Shown one piece after another: positions 34,703-46,700 of a stretch of DNA of 64,000 bases; within the stretch, counting starts at the first letter, position 1, and each line of letters opens with the position of its first letter. The translations under genes were made by a program, and so were the position numbers. The notes beneath the pieces were generated by a model that ran no database searches, was not told the DNA's origin, and worked only from the letters and a program-made list of their open reading frames with translations. This DNA comes from Plumapathes pennacea (Eukaryota > Cnidaria > Anthozoa > Antipatharia > Myriopathidae), in assembly GCA_964036295.1 (NCBI GenBank), contig OZ038463.1:34983295-35047294 (forward strand), written 5' to 3'.

Positions 34703-35112
34703 CGCTCGACCCAAAACCTCGCGTTTGATAGAATAAGGGCCGACACTGCAAAAGTACGTTTTTTGCCCGCCGGTTCACCTTATCTTTGTGCAGTTTAGTG
34801 TAACGCTCCTAAAACATCTCGAGTTTTTATCACCGAGTTCGATTGTTTTCTCGTAAACGGGAGGTGCAACCAAATCCAGTCCGTGTAAACGCAGTCTAAG
34901 TTTGATTGTTACGTTTTCTTTCCATTTTGTTTTTGACACTTGAACTTTATTTGCTTGGAATTGATGATACTTTTTTAACGCCTGGTTACTTTATGCGAGC
35001 GACGCAAGCACAAGATCGTTATTTCAGAGTGAAAACGGGCTCGACTCAAGCACAAGGCTTGTAAACACGCTGATTAAAAAACTATGAAAAGACGAAATCT
35101 TAAAACGCATTA

Positions 35113-35370
35113 GGAGGCAGCGTGGCCGAGTGGTTAGGGCGCCGGACTTGAAATCCGGAGATCCCAGGTTCAAGTCCCGCTCTGAGCACTAACTGAATTT
35201 GTAACACGGTAGCCCCGCGTTCAAATCCTCGGCCACGTTATGTGAATAGCCAACTGGTTAGCCTTCGACCAGTTGGGATTTTTAACAGATTTACGTTGAG
35301 TTTAAAACACGGCCCCACCAGCTCTGCTGAATTACTTACCATGTATAAATAAAGACACTTTTTTTTTTAC
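35113..35370 (+). mobile_element. tRNA-derived SINE
   Basis: Begins with a tRNA-Ser-like head (GGCAGCGTGGCCGAGTGGTT A box, GACTTGAAATCC anticodon arm with TGA anticodon, GGTTCAAGTCC B box). The T stem and the acceptor stem do not pair, and there is no serine long arm. A tRNA-unrelated body follows (AATAGCCAACTGGTTAGCCT, with CAGTTGGGATTTTTAAC) and a tail ATGTATAAATAAAGAC before a T-run. This is a pol III SINE and not a working tRNA gene. Confidence 0.75.
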
Positions 35371-36098
35371 TTTAACGCTAGGGTAACCCTGTCTCCTTGT
35401 ACTCCAGACAATGAATTTGCATTTTCTAGAGCTTTCCCCAGATCTCCTGAGGGGTGTTACAATAGTCGCAACAACTGATAGATGAATAGCTATTCAACTA
35501 TCGGAGGGAGTTTTGCTCGTTGTTTTTTAAATGTTGACGCTCATAATTACGGGATTTTACAGTTGGCCTGCTCGTTATATTATAGGTAACGTATTTTTCG
35601 AATCGATTGCTGGAACGGACAGCTATGCGGACCATGTTCCAATTGAATTGATTGATGTTTGACCATTTGCGCCAGACGCGGAAACTTCTATTTACATAAT
35701 GCTATTTAGCTGTGTTAAAATTGCTTTTTGCACCTGTCTGATTCAGAATGTCAAACTGAGACTCAGAAAGAAAGCTGACTGAGATGCTTGTCGATTTCTC
35801 TTACTTATAAGTGTGGAAATGCTTCCTTCTGTATTTTTCTTTTTCTTTTTGTCTGCTTTTTATAGCATAAATACACCCAAGTGCAAAAGGAAGTTACTTA
35901 GTTGTTTGTTACTGGGTCATAGCTGTATAATAGCATATCAGGAGGACTATTGGACAATTGAAGCCTGCAGCAGGCTAATGTAAGCCCGCGGGTGGACCTT
36001 CAATTAGTCTTTAGTGAACAGCTGAACTGCGTCAGAAATATTGGCAGGAGAGAGTGCTTTTAAAAAATCTAAACTTTCTTGTCATTTATAAGCTTCAA

Positions 36099-36200
36099 AA
36101 TGTGAAGGTTTTGTCCTACAACGACTTCCTTGCTACGTCTTAAGCTGGAACACGCATTTTAATCCATTTTTGAGCAAAACTTTGCTGTTTATTGGCAGAA
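36099..36200. repeat. Fragment of the 38675 repeat family
   Basis: The stretch AATGTGAAGGTTTTGTCCTA through AAGCTGGAACACGC to TTTATTGGCAG matches the interior of the element at 38675-38915 with scattered differences. The ends are missing. Confidence 0.5.
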
Positions 36201-36455
36201 AGCTCGAGAGAAACAACTAAATAATAGAAAAACAGTATTAGATAGCCACACCTATGTTCATTTTTATATATTTAGATTTACATAGACACAAAAATTCAAA
36301 TTTAGAATAGTGTGGAATAAAGAAAACTGAACTGAGACGGACACTTAAGGGTCTTTATGGATCCTTTTCATCATTTTTTAGCACCTGCTATACTACTATC
36401 TACATATTGTGACGACCCGAGCTAAAACTCAAATCTCGGTCACGTTTGTTTAGGG

Positions 36456-39400
36456 ATGGACGCGACAAAACTTCTAAGGTTCTTCCTTATACTTGCGTTG
36501 AGTCAGACCATCAGTGGAGAAAATACTTCTCCAAGTGTCAAACGGGAGGAGGGCGATAAAATGCTGTTGTTCGCCAACTTCAAAAAATATCCTTTCCATT
36601 CTGTGCTGGCCAACATTTTGAAGAACATGTCTGCAATGGATTTTTCTGACTGTGCCCACTTCTGCCTTCTGACCAAGAGATGTGTATCGTTCAACATCCA
36701 GGCAAAGCCAGACCACAGTCGGCGCTATCACTGCGAGCTTCTGGAGACAGACTTGTTCAACTCACCACACAAGTTTCAGGGAAATGGAAGCTTCCACCAT
36801 TCCACTCTTCAGGTAGGTGTTGTGTACGTTTACTTGGTGTTCAAATCTAACACACTCAGTGTAACTAACAAGTTCGTTTTTTACTCTTGCCCGATCGCTT
36901 AAATTGTGTTATTAACAGACGGTGAGTTTTGATTAATAAATAATATTGGAAAGTTTGTTTTAGTCTCAAACGTCAAGAAAAAGTAATCTCATCCAGACAA
37001 ACGTTTGCAAGTCCAGAAGAAAAATCAACACCGGCGGCAAAAGATACCAGAGGATCGTGAAAGACTTTTATCACCGGGAACGATAGTGTTTTTCTGTTTT
37101 CACTCGTGCATGCATGAGAAAACCATTAGATTCTGTTTATCACTATAGCAGACAGCTAGTCGTGCTCGGTACAAAAACGGACCGAAAGGGATGTAAGGTC
37201 TAACTTAATGAAAAAACCGAAATTAGGCTATGTCACACGAGATAATTTTCCTGCAACTTGTCTCACAGCGCTGACGACAACAATTTTTTGTTGCGTTGCA
37301 CGTTGCAACGAGGGGGTGTCGCACGCGTAATTTCTTCTGCAAATTGTATCGCAACGGCGTTACGTTGCAAGTTGCAAGAAAAATTGTCTCGTGTGACATG
37401 GCCTTAAGCCCACATAATTTCGGTTTTTTCATTAAGTTAGACCTTACATCCCTTTCGGTCCGTTTTTGTACCGACGAGCACCACTGGCTATCTGCTATAG
37501 TGATATAAACAGAATATAATGGTTTTCTCATGCATTCATGAGCGAAAAAAGAAAAACAATATCGTTCCCTGTGATAAAAGTCGTTTGTTTATCGCGCAGC
37601 CCGTATTAAATTTTCCCCGCGCTAACTTTTTCACATAGATTTTGCTCTCTTCTCTATTTTATGTAGGCTAATAGTGAAGAAATATAAATAAACGAGCAAG
37701 AATATTTTTAACCATTTCACTGTTAATGAACCCCCAGTGCATATAACGACGGGAGTTTCCAAGGCTCGCAAAATTAAAAAAACAAAAAACAAAAAACAAA
37801 ACCGCGGCCGTATATTATTAAAAACAACCATTTTTCCTTCTTCCGCACTCTCAAAGCGCTCTTCTGTGACAATACACTGAAAACCTGTAAGCCGAATAAG
37901 TGCTGTATTTCGAGCTGCTACGAAACTATAGCTTCGATTAAGTCTTTTCAGTAACAAAGCCACCTGAAAGTTTGTAAAAGATGTAAGTAAACGTCGCGAT
38001 ACATGCACTGTAAAATATAAATTAGTATCGTATGATATGCCACAAGTTGGGAATAATTTTATAACTCATGGCTTGCGCTATACTTTGCAGACCCCTTGCA
38101 TGAAGCAGAATCCCTGCAAGAAAGGAGAAAAATGTCTGCCAGACTACCAGATGAATAACTACCGCTGCAAATGCATTAATTTTTTTGCCAGTGAGAAAGG
38201 TACACGTGCAAGTGACTTTAACAAATATATTATACTTTCTGTTTATTCCCAGCCGTTCGCACAGACGGATAATCGTAAATTTTTGAAGCTCACACGACGG
38301 CTTCTTCGAAGTTTGCGAGTAGCGATTTACAACATATTTTGCACTTGAAAATTTGTAAATGTCGACATTTTGGTTTATTACACAGAAATGCAAACGGCAA
38401 CTACTGTATTCATGCCGCTATTTGTTCTCTCGGTTTTTTATTTAGGTAGAAATTAAAAAAGAAAGTAGTAGGCAATGAATAGCAATAGACTTTATATATA
38501 TATATAGTACCAGACAAGAGGCGGCCATATAGGATGTACCAGTTGTATCGGTTCTTCATAGCTTTACGAACCATTTGCACTGTCCTATTGTTATAATCGC
38601 TTCTGTATACCCGAATCATAAATATCTCTGACTTTTGCACTTGAGCTTTATTCTTAAATCGTCAAAAAAGCACTGGGCCTGGTTTTTCAAAGCACGATTA
38701 GGCTAATCCTGGATTAGGTCTAAAGTTTCATGTCATTTATATACCTGAAAATGCGAAGGTTTCGTCCACAACAACTTCCTTTATGGGTTTTTAAGCTGGA
38801 ACAAGCTTTTTAATCCATCTTCGAACAAAACTCTGCAGTTTATTGGCAGCGGGGTTGAGAGAAAGATTTTCGCTAATCCTGGATTAGCTTCATCGGCTTT
38901 CGAAAAACCGGGCCCTGTTTAGCAACATTGGTGCTCGGCGCATGTGCAACAGTACATCTGATATAGTTAGTAGCCAAAGTGGCCTGCCGATATTTTAACT
39001 CAGACCAATGAGCTTTAGGTGGAAAAGTGGCTAAAAGTAAACGTTTATAATAATCAACAGGTAAACACACAAAGAGCTGCAGTGAATACCACAAAGCTGG
39101 CAACACCACTAGCGGTGTGTATAAGATCGACCCGGACGGCCTGGGACCGTTTGATGTTTTCTGTGACCAGACAACAGCGGGAGGGGGCTGGACTGTCTTT
39201 CAGAGGAGACTGGACGGCTCGGTTGATTTCTACCGAGGCTGGGCCGACTACAAACAGGGCTTTGGTGACTTGTGTGCTGGCGAGTTCTGGCTTGGGTTGG
39301 ACAAGATACACCGACTGACAAATCAAACCAACAACACACTGCGAGTTGAACTGATGGACTTTGAGGGAAACACAGCTTACGCAGAGTACGACATGTTTGC

Positions 39401-40203
39401 TGTATCGGATGAAGCATCAAGATACAAGCTGAGTGTGGGGAATTACTCAGGTACAGCACTTAAACCCACTTTCTTGTTTCGAGAGGTCCTGAGAACCTCG
39501 TCAATTTTACCTGACACCATACATACGTTACTTTGTCAGGAAGAAAAGTGAGATTCACAAAAGGTTCACAAAAAAGACAATTAAATTTACGAGAAAACGT
39601 AGAGTTTCTTTTCCAGTCATCCGTCCATAGGCAAAACCAGTACTCTACGTCTTTTTTACCTATACATGTACTTTACGTAATCATTCCATTACAGCCATTT
39701 TATCCCAGTTTTTTCAACTATTTTCGTTTCTTTTGATTTCAAGCAACAGCGTCGAATACTATTGTCTCCATTTTCACTGGTAAATATACGTTCAGTGCTG
39801 AGCCAGTTAAGCCTAAATTTTTCCAGGTTTACTTCATCTCCCTGTGACTAAATAATCAGCTGGCTTAAATTGTGTCCGTCATTATGCAATCATACTAGCG
39901 TAATCGGTTGCTAGAGGTCAGGTTTGCTCTCTTTAATTCGTTTCAGCAGGCACAGCAGGGGACTCGCTGTCCGTAAAACATCACGGAATGGCCTTTACCA
40001 CTAAAGACCGGAAAAACGACAAAGCAGAAAAGAACTGTGCTGTTCGTTGTAAAGGCGCATGGTGGTACAACAAGTGTCACGCATCCAACCTGAATGGTTT
40101 GTACAATCACGGCATCCGCTCGCGGGACGGTATCAACTGGAGACAATGGAAGGGTGCCTCCATGAAACGCGCCGAGATGAAGATCCGACCTGCTAGGTTC
40201 TGA
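36456..40203 (+). CDS. Secreted PAN-EGF-fibrinogen domain protein (4 exons, 369 aa)
   Basis: Exons 36456-36812, 38091-38199, 39061-39450 and 39950-40203 join in phase (0, 1, 1) and give 369 residues. Residues 1-21 are a signal peptide ([16 protein letters not shown]). Residues about 35-118 are a PAN/apple-type module ([20 protein letters not shown]). Residues about 120-155 are EGF-like ([14 protein letters not shown]), but the usual sixth cysteine is missing. Residues 162-369 are a canonical fibrinogen-related domain: LDPDG-type turn ([13 protein letters not shown]), [45 protein letters not shown], the calcium-loop region [11 protein letters not shown] and [19 protein letters not shown]. Such proteins (ficolin, tenascin and FIBCD relatives) bind glycans or acetylated ligands outside the cell. 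An AATAAA lies about 400 bp downstream. It shares its domain order with the duplicated pair at 8-15 kb, but its fibrinogen domain is standard. Confidence 0.93.
37060..37590. mobile_element. Large foldback element with a second MITE nested in it (intron 1)
   Basis: Outer arms of about 160 bp: left includes AACGGACCGAAAGGGATGTA then AGGTCTAACTTAATGAAAAA; right includes TTTTTCATTAAGTTAGACCT then TACATCCCTTTCGGTCCGTT. Pairing extends outwards to ATCACCGGGAACGATAGTG and ATATCGTTCCCTGTGATAAA. Between the arms sits another inverted repeat (TGTCACACGAGATAATTTTC and AAAATTGTCTCGTGTGACAT, about 37232-37402). It lies in the first intron of the fibrinogen-type gene. Confidence 0.82.
38675..38915. mobile_element. 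MITE in intron 2 of the fibrinogen-type gene
   Basis: Left end GGGCCTGGTTTTTCAAAGC with TAATCCTGGATTAGG; right end CTAATCCTGGATTAGC with GGCTTTCGAAAAACCGGGCC. Inverted-repeat ends and a non-coding interior that recurs at 36099-36200. Confidence 0.68.
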
Positions 40204-40413
40204 TGACGTCACAACAGCAAGACCGCTGGTAGATGTAGCAATAGTGCGGGCTCACGTTGCACTGAGTCATTAGTAGATTCAGATCTTAGCAGAACTTAAC
40301 TGACAGACGGAGAGAAGGAAAGGGATAGACAAAGCTGCTTCCGGCATCGTAAACATTAATGCTATTCAGGCAGATGTAGTTATAGTGCAGGCTCGCGATA
40401 CTTAGAATTGATC

Positions 40414-40429
40414 AATAATAATAATGATG

Positions 40430-40466
<37 letters not shown>

Positions 40467-40495
40467 TAATAATAATAATGATAATAATAATAATG

Positions 40496-40534
<39 letters not shown>
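40414..40534. repeat. AAT trinucleotide microsatellite with AATGAT variants
   Basis: About 40 AAT units interrupted by GAT. The long polar and polar-complement frames over it are artefacts. Confidence 0.95.
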
Positions 40535-40537
<3 letters not shown>

Positions 40538-41094
40538 GTAAAACTGATCGACGGCAAGGTAGTAGTGACATCACTCAACATGTAGAGTGCACGGCGTGGA
40601 AATAAAGAAAACAACGCCAATGTGGAAGTTTGTCAAACATATTCCAACTTATTACAAGATGCCGTCTGGCGGAAATTGATAGCTTCATGAAAACAACTAA
40701 ATTGGTTGCGTCGCTCAAAACGTGAAAATCTGCACCGCAGACTGAAACAGTCTTATCAGGCCTTTTATGCGTTAAAAATTTGCGCATAAAATCAGGTCGT
40801 CAAAAATAATGAATTACGTTGAATAAAATACGGAAGGAAACAATGTATGCTATAAAAAATTTGAAAAAACAAAACAAAATAAAAAATAAATAAAAACAAA
40901 AACAAAAACAAAAGAATGACGAAAGTGAAGCCACTGCCATGCTTTTGCCGGGATTCTAATTCAATTGAAGCACGACGTCCCAGAAGTTCGACGTTCAGCA
41001 CGTATAGCAATGTTTTTATTTTACCGACAATTTCTTCTATATTTCCCTGTTGGAACAAGAAACACTATTAGGTTATCTAGTTACAATTGTTTTT

Positions 41095-41250
41095 GAAGCT
41101 ATTTGCAATATGCAAATAGCTTCTATGTCGGCGTTTGGGCGATAGTTGAATCGCCGTTCGGCCCATCTCATTAGGTCATTAAAATGCTCCCCCTCTAGGT
41201 GGCAAAAACTACTGAGGGGGGAGGAGCATGAAGTGTTATCCATATAAAAG
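41095..41250 (+). promoter_or_regulatory. Promoter-like region: octamer palindrome, hairpin, TATA box
   Basis: 41095-41123 is a perfect palindrome with 13-base arms around ATA (GAAGCTATTTGCA and TGCAAATAGCTTC) holding two ATGCAAAT-like POU octamer halves. A second imperfect inverted repeat follows (ATGCTCCCCCTC and GAGGGGGGAGGAGCAT, about 41192-41232), then CCATATAAAAGCC at about 41240. The order resembles a core promoter facing right, perhaps for ROC-COR gene 1 or for an unrecognised transposon. The role is inferred. Confidence 0.3.
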
Positions 41251-41705
41251 CCGCCGTGGTACAGGTCCTGTGAGAAAGTTTGTCTTTTATTATCTACTTA
41301 ACACAAAGAATGCACAGAGAGATTTCCAGTAAAGGGTTTCCGTGCTAATGTTATAACTTTGCAACAGAATGTCAGAAGCTAAATTACCTCTCCAGGGAGG
41401 GGTTTTCTAAATATAATTGGCTCTCTCGCACGTGGAAATTCAAGGCATTGTTTAATGGAGGCTGTGAGTGTTGCCGATTCTTTGCGGGTTGCATGTGGAA
41501 ATCTGCTCCCCCTTCAGGCCCCGGCTGACACATCCGTAGTATCTGGCAAACAGGCGACACAGATTCACATTTAGAGCGACATTTCTGGACACATTTGCGA
41601 ATATACGCTCCGCTCACAAAAGAAGGAACACAGCTGTATGGTGTGACCATGACATATATGTTTTGGCAAAGGTAAAAGCTTATTCCGAGTTTTTTTGCGT
41701 TCGCT

Positions 41706-42192
41706 GATATGTTTGTTGACACATGATTTCATGCCATAATTGCAAATGCAGATCGCTGTGGTATGTCTGAGTTGTTTGTTTATAAAATTGTCTCGAGCGG
41801 ATTCTGTCACTAATGAAAAATCGACAGGAAATTTTACTGTGAATCCTTGTCACCATCGTTCGAATAGCACGAGAAACAGGTTTGTTCGGCTGGAGTGTGT
41901 TACGTTACGAAACTATTATAACGAGTCAAAATCTGGTTTACCTCGCATGATATGTTTGTTGACACATGATTTCATGACCAGATCGACTTTGGTTTGTCTG
42001 AGTTGTTTGTTTACAAAAATTGTCTCTAGCGGGTTTTGTCGCTAATGAAAAATCGACTGAAAAGTCGACAGGAAATTTTACTGTGAATCTATTTCACCAC
42101 CGTTCGAAGAGCACGAGAAACAGGTTTGTTTGGCTGGAGTGTGTTACGTTAATACGAAACTACTAGAACGAGTCAACGTCTGGCTTACCTTG
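41706..42192. repeat. Tandem direct repeat, 243-bp period, two copies
   Basis: GATATGTTTGTTGACACATG starts at 41706 and again at 41949. Both copies continue through CGACAGGAAATTTTACTGTG and GCACGAGAAACAGGTTTG, with moderate divergence. No coding function was recognised. Confidence 0.85.
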
Positions 42193-42741
42193 CAGAAATT
42201 GTTACAGAACGACTTGAAATACTTTGGCAAGCTATACTTTCCTCCTTTTATGTCGATCAGCTCAAAATAATCATATAATAAACTGTCATGTTTGTGCATT
42301 TGTGTTTGGTCATGCATAGTACGTAGCTGGCATAGTAGAACATAGTGTAAAACCCCGATCAAACGGTGATAATATTCGATAATAGTTCGTGCCCCGTTGT
42401 AACACGAACTACCTATCATAGACTATCATCAACTAGCAAATAGCTTCACGTACGCTTTGCGGACCTATGTTTGTACTAGTTATATAAGGTGTGACCCCTC
42501 AAATTAAAGTCCTCAATGAATATATTCACATGACGGCGGGCTGCTCAAATAATTGTTGGATAGCATTTTGCAACTTGCTAAATTGATTTTAAAACGATAC
42601 TATATATCGTTATAACAATATTTTGGCCTGACTGGCCTATTTACGCGTTTTTAGCCGCGAAATATGCTCGTTACCAGGCTTTAATTGATCATCTTTAGCC
42701 TTTGTGTTTAGCGTCGTTTTTGGCGCCTTCCGCGAAACGCG

Positions 42742-43669
42742 ATGCCTTTCATCGAAAAGGGTATTCCTTGCAGTCAAAATCGTGATACGTGTTGCCATGA
42801 TTGTGAGCTGCACTTTCCAGACTGCGAAAGCCTCGTACAACATCTGATATCAACTCACAACGATGAGCCGCAAGAAAGACCTTACCGTTGTTCGATTTGC
42901 TTTCGAGATTTTCGTTCAAAGCAATCCTTTCTTCAACACCTCAAGCAAAAACCAAGCCATCGGCGCGACCTACACCTTGCTGCGTGCAAGGGCAACTCGC
43001 AATTCGTGGCAGAGTTGATGAGAACGGAGTATGCAGACGAAACGGGCAACTCGCATCAGCGAACAAACAGCCTAATAAATGAGGAACAAATTGGCTTCAC
43101 GCCAATGCACTGCGCAGCGTTCGGAGGACATAAAGACTGCTTGAACATGATGCTTGACTGGGAAGATGGTGATCCAAACGTCAAAGATCCAACTGATGGC
43201 AGGACGCCCGTTCATATTGCAGCATGGAAGGGAAACGCGGAGTGTTTACAGATTTTACTTCATCATGGGGGTGATGCCGAGTTGACCGATAATGAAGGTA
43301 AAACAGCCCTTGATCTGGCGACTCCTGAATGCAGGGAAGTGATAACGGGACACCTTGATTATGGTAAGGCGGTCTTATTTGTTTCACGTAGTGTCTATAA
43401 GTACATATATAGAAATTGTACATCACTTGTACAAAATATATTGCATGCACTGCTGAACAAAGTTATAATATTTCCGGATGCTCAAAATTCTCTAATCCGG
43501 CCTGAAAAGCCGTTCAGATTACCTTTATGTGTCCTCATCCATTTCTAAACCAGAATCGTTTCAAAACATGCCTTATACCGTGGCTGTCAGTGTGTGAGCC
43601 ACTAAATTTAATTTAATTTATGCATGAAGTACAGATCTCTTGGACTGTAGTAATAATAATAATAATAAC

Positions 43670-43713
<44 letters not shown>

Positions 43714-46700
43714 TAATAATAATAATACTAATAATAATAATTTGATTTAAAGATATATGATTTGGCTTCTTTGAATATTTCAGGAAGTCATTGTTCCATG
43801 TTTGATCTGTTTTTATTAGCTCGCGAATTCCACTTTGTGGGATTTGCGAGGTATAGTAATCACTTTCCTTCCATACTTCCCTACCTTCCTATTCCCTCTG
43901 TTGTCAACAATGGATTTCCAAATAAAGCAGTTGCGGTTTTCCAAATTTGGGCATGATGAAGGTCGCGCAACAGGGTGTGTCGAACAACGCAGTTTAAAAG
44001 CAAGATTTGTCGTAGTTGTTGCGACCATCTTTTTGTTCGGAACGTGTTCTCATTTTGAAGGTTTGTCATGCGTTCGAAGTTTGTTTGGCCATTGAGCTTG
44101 GTTGTGTTTCACTCTACTGTGTTTTGCGTTGTTATTGTGACATTTTGGCGCGGTGCCATGAAGGTCAAACAATCAGTGGCACCGATGGCGTTAATATATC
44201 GCAAACAAATCTGAAGCCGTTGGTTTAGTATCCGCCAAAATTTCTGTAGTGACAGTAAATACGGCTTAGAAGATACTAGGCCGAAAAGATATTTAATCTC
44301 GGCCAAAAATATCCATTTCCGGTGAATGTTTACAAGTTCATACAGTATGCAAATTATCAGGTGTTTCAATTCTTGGTTTGCATGTCACGTCATAAAAAGC
44401 CATCTCAAAAGTAACGTATCCTATAAGTCTAATACACTGATATGTTCAGGACTATCATGCCTTAAGACTTAAAGCAAAATTCTGAGTCGATACAAAATAT
44501 CTATCGGGAGCTATGGACGTTTGAATACCGTGACAACAAAGCCGTGTACACGCGCGCGGCCGACTAAAATCGGTCCTTCACGCAACATTTTAAAATTAGC
44601 ACTGCGAAAGATGTGAAGTAACTAAACATCAAGCTGAGTCACAGATCAACTTCATTTTGTGTTCCGAGTTCGACTAACATGGCGGCCGCATACAAACTCT
44701 TATCAAATCTCCAAAAAACAAATTGCCCCTGCTTCGCCAAAATGAAGCCTAGACAATCCAAAATTGGCATCTGGACTATTTCAGGCATGCTCTTTTTAGT
44801 TCTAGAGTCAAAAAGGTACAATCTGTTATTTTGAAGGGTGCTGCGATCGCGTGACCCGTGAAAACCGCGTCGATAAATCTTTTCTCTCAATTATTATATA
44901 ACATTTTTTTAAGCCCGCGTGAGCCAGTTCTATTAAATAGCTACTTCCGCAAAATGAAGTCCTTCTACAAATTCGCGAGCTTACAGCTGCCTTGCTGCTT
45001 TGATTAAGTGTCTATTGTAGTTGGTGCGTATATAGGATTAAATCTTGTATTGTGAGAATGAATTTCTTTGTTCAGCTTAAAATAGTTGTTGAAGATTACC
45101 CGGGAGCATATGTTTCTAAAGTATTTAAGCATAACATTAAGGCTGTTATTTGGGTGTTAATATTATCAAAGGGTTAATTGACATATTTTTAAATAATGGT
45201 ATTGTATGATCATTATATTTCGAGAAGGTTATTATTCTGACTCTATAAACAACTTGGCTGCACAGGCATGTTTGGTATGTTTGGTATGTGATAAGTCAAA
45301 TTCTCAACTAACATCATGGTGTCTGTTGTCAATTTTACCATGGATTTTATTAACCTGCCGTGAATGCAGATCTGGGGGTTCTGAAGGTATATTAATTGTT
45401 ATTATATCAATTTTCAAATTTATTCCTATCAGTCACTCTCTTGATATATTGTTTTTATTTACTTAATTTTTCTGGGTTGCATTGTTTTGTTTTGTTTTTT
45501 GTTTTGTTTTGTTTTTTTTTTTTTTGTAGTCTAGTTTTGGTGCTCATGGACAGAGAGGGACAATCAAAGCAGCAACAATGCTGTGCATGGTCATTGCTAT
45601 GTTGACATAGTGCAGTTGACATCAGGTCACAACCATATTGATTGTCACGCACAACATTGTGCTGCTTTGTCCCTTCCCTGGTAAGGCATTCTGTCCATAT
45701 TGATAAGCAGCCAATATGAATAAAAGTTATTTCTACACACTTTTTAGCTTGGGAAACCTGAGCTGTAGAAAATTGGCAATGTTCAATATCTGTTTGTTTA
45801 TGTCAACCACCGACACTAAAAGTAATACCTTTTGCCGAAGGGGGATAAGGTTCATGGCACTTTATTGAACTTGCTGAGCATCATGGGGCATCATGACTTT
45901 TGTGTGCATGACAACAACAACAACAACAATTCTTTATTCATACCACCAATAGTAATAAATAACTAGAAATACGATAATCGCAGATACCCCCTCACTCTGC
46001 CATTGATGGGACTTTTACTTTGGTAACTCCCAACAAGAGTAGCCTTTGTTTTACCGAAATGTTGACTCGATCTTTTCTTCGAACTCAAGTGCTACACGCA
46101 AAGGAAGGAGAAAAAGAATGGTGTGTGTTATACTTTTGCGTTGAAAAAAGAATCGATTGCGTGACGAAGTACGTATTTCCCACGGTCGGCACGTCAAATT
46201 AATTCATGCAGTCTGCCAAGCACGTTCTCAAAATTTAATACTCAAAGTTTGAAGTTGGTCGGCCGTCGTAGTACGGGAAAAAAGGAACACTGATTTTCCA
46301 ATTTTGAATTCATAGGCAGTACAATTAAATAGGCTTCCTGTGCGATTTGTTTTTACTCTGGACTGTATGCACCAGATTCAGACATGCATATTTAATAGGC
46401 TCGAATTGTTTTGTATGTGAACCCACTCAAAACAGCAAGATTTCTCCCAGAATCAAAGCAAAACTTGAACAGTTTACTTCAAATTATGCACGGGCTTCAG
46501 ACCCAGTAATACTTCTAAGGGCTTGTGAACGATTCTCGCTGCAATCACCGCGTGTCAGATTACAGAAAAATAAGACATCTGACTAAATCATTCAAGACTC
46601 CAAGTTCCGATTGCTCTGAGCGAATACGGTAGCCGAAACTGGCGACAGAAGCGTAGTAAAACAATACTTCGAGGGAAAATGATCAGCATACAGATTTTAA

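Larger units (their letters stand above)
32772..36455. other. Intergenic, repeats only
   Basis: Lies between the BLTP3 stop and the fibrinogen-type gene. It holds a T/G homopolymer pair near 33018-33050, two TTAA-ended MITEs, a G-run near 34433-34452 and a tRNA-derived SINE. No gene was recognised. Confidence 0.6.
40204..42741. other. Intergenic between the fibrinogen-type gene and ROC-COR gene 1
   Basis: Contains an AAT microsatellite, a promoter-like palindrome and TATA element, and a 243-bp direct repeat. A 5' UTR exon of the downstream gene may lie here. No coding exon was recognised. Confidence 0.5.

Noticed and set aside
35115..35190. tRNA-Ser (TGA) gene
   Set aside because: A box, anticodon arm and B box are present, but the acceptor and T stems do not pair, the long serine arm is missing and a SINE body follows.
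40380..40620. Poly-Asn, poly-Leu and poly-Ile frames
   Set aside because: Translations of the AAT microsatellite.
41384..41722. Cysteine-rich minus-strand frame (CVQKCRSKCES region)
   Set aside because: No ATG with good context tied to a signal peptide, no known cysteine pattern, and it overlaps the tandem-repeat start. Kept out as unsupported.
44684..44836. Short plus-strand frame starting MAAAYKLLSNLQK
   Set aside because: 51 codons, no domain, no splice support, and inside a large intron.
45370..45386. Micro-exon after TGCAG in intron 1 of ROC-COR gene 1
   Set aside because: 17 nt ending in phase 0; it does not preserve the phase needed by the ROC exon.
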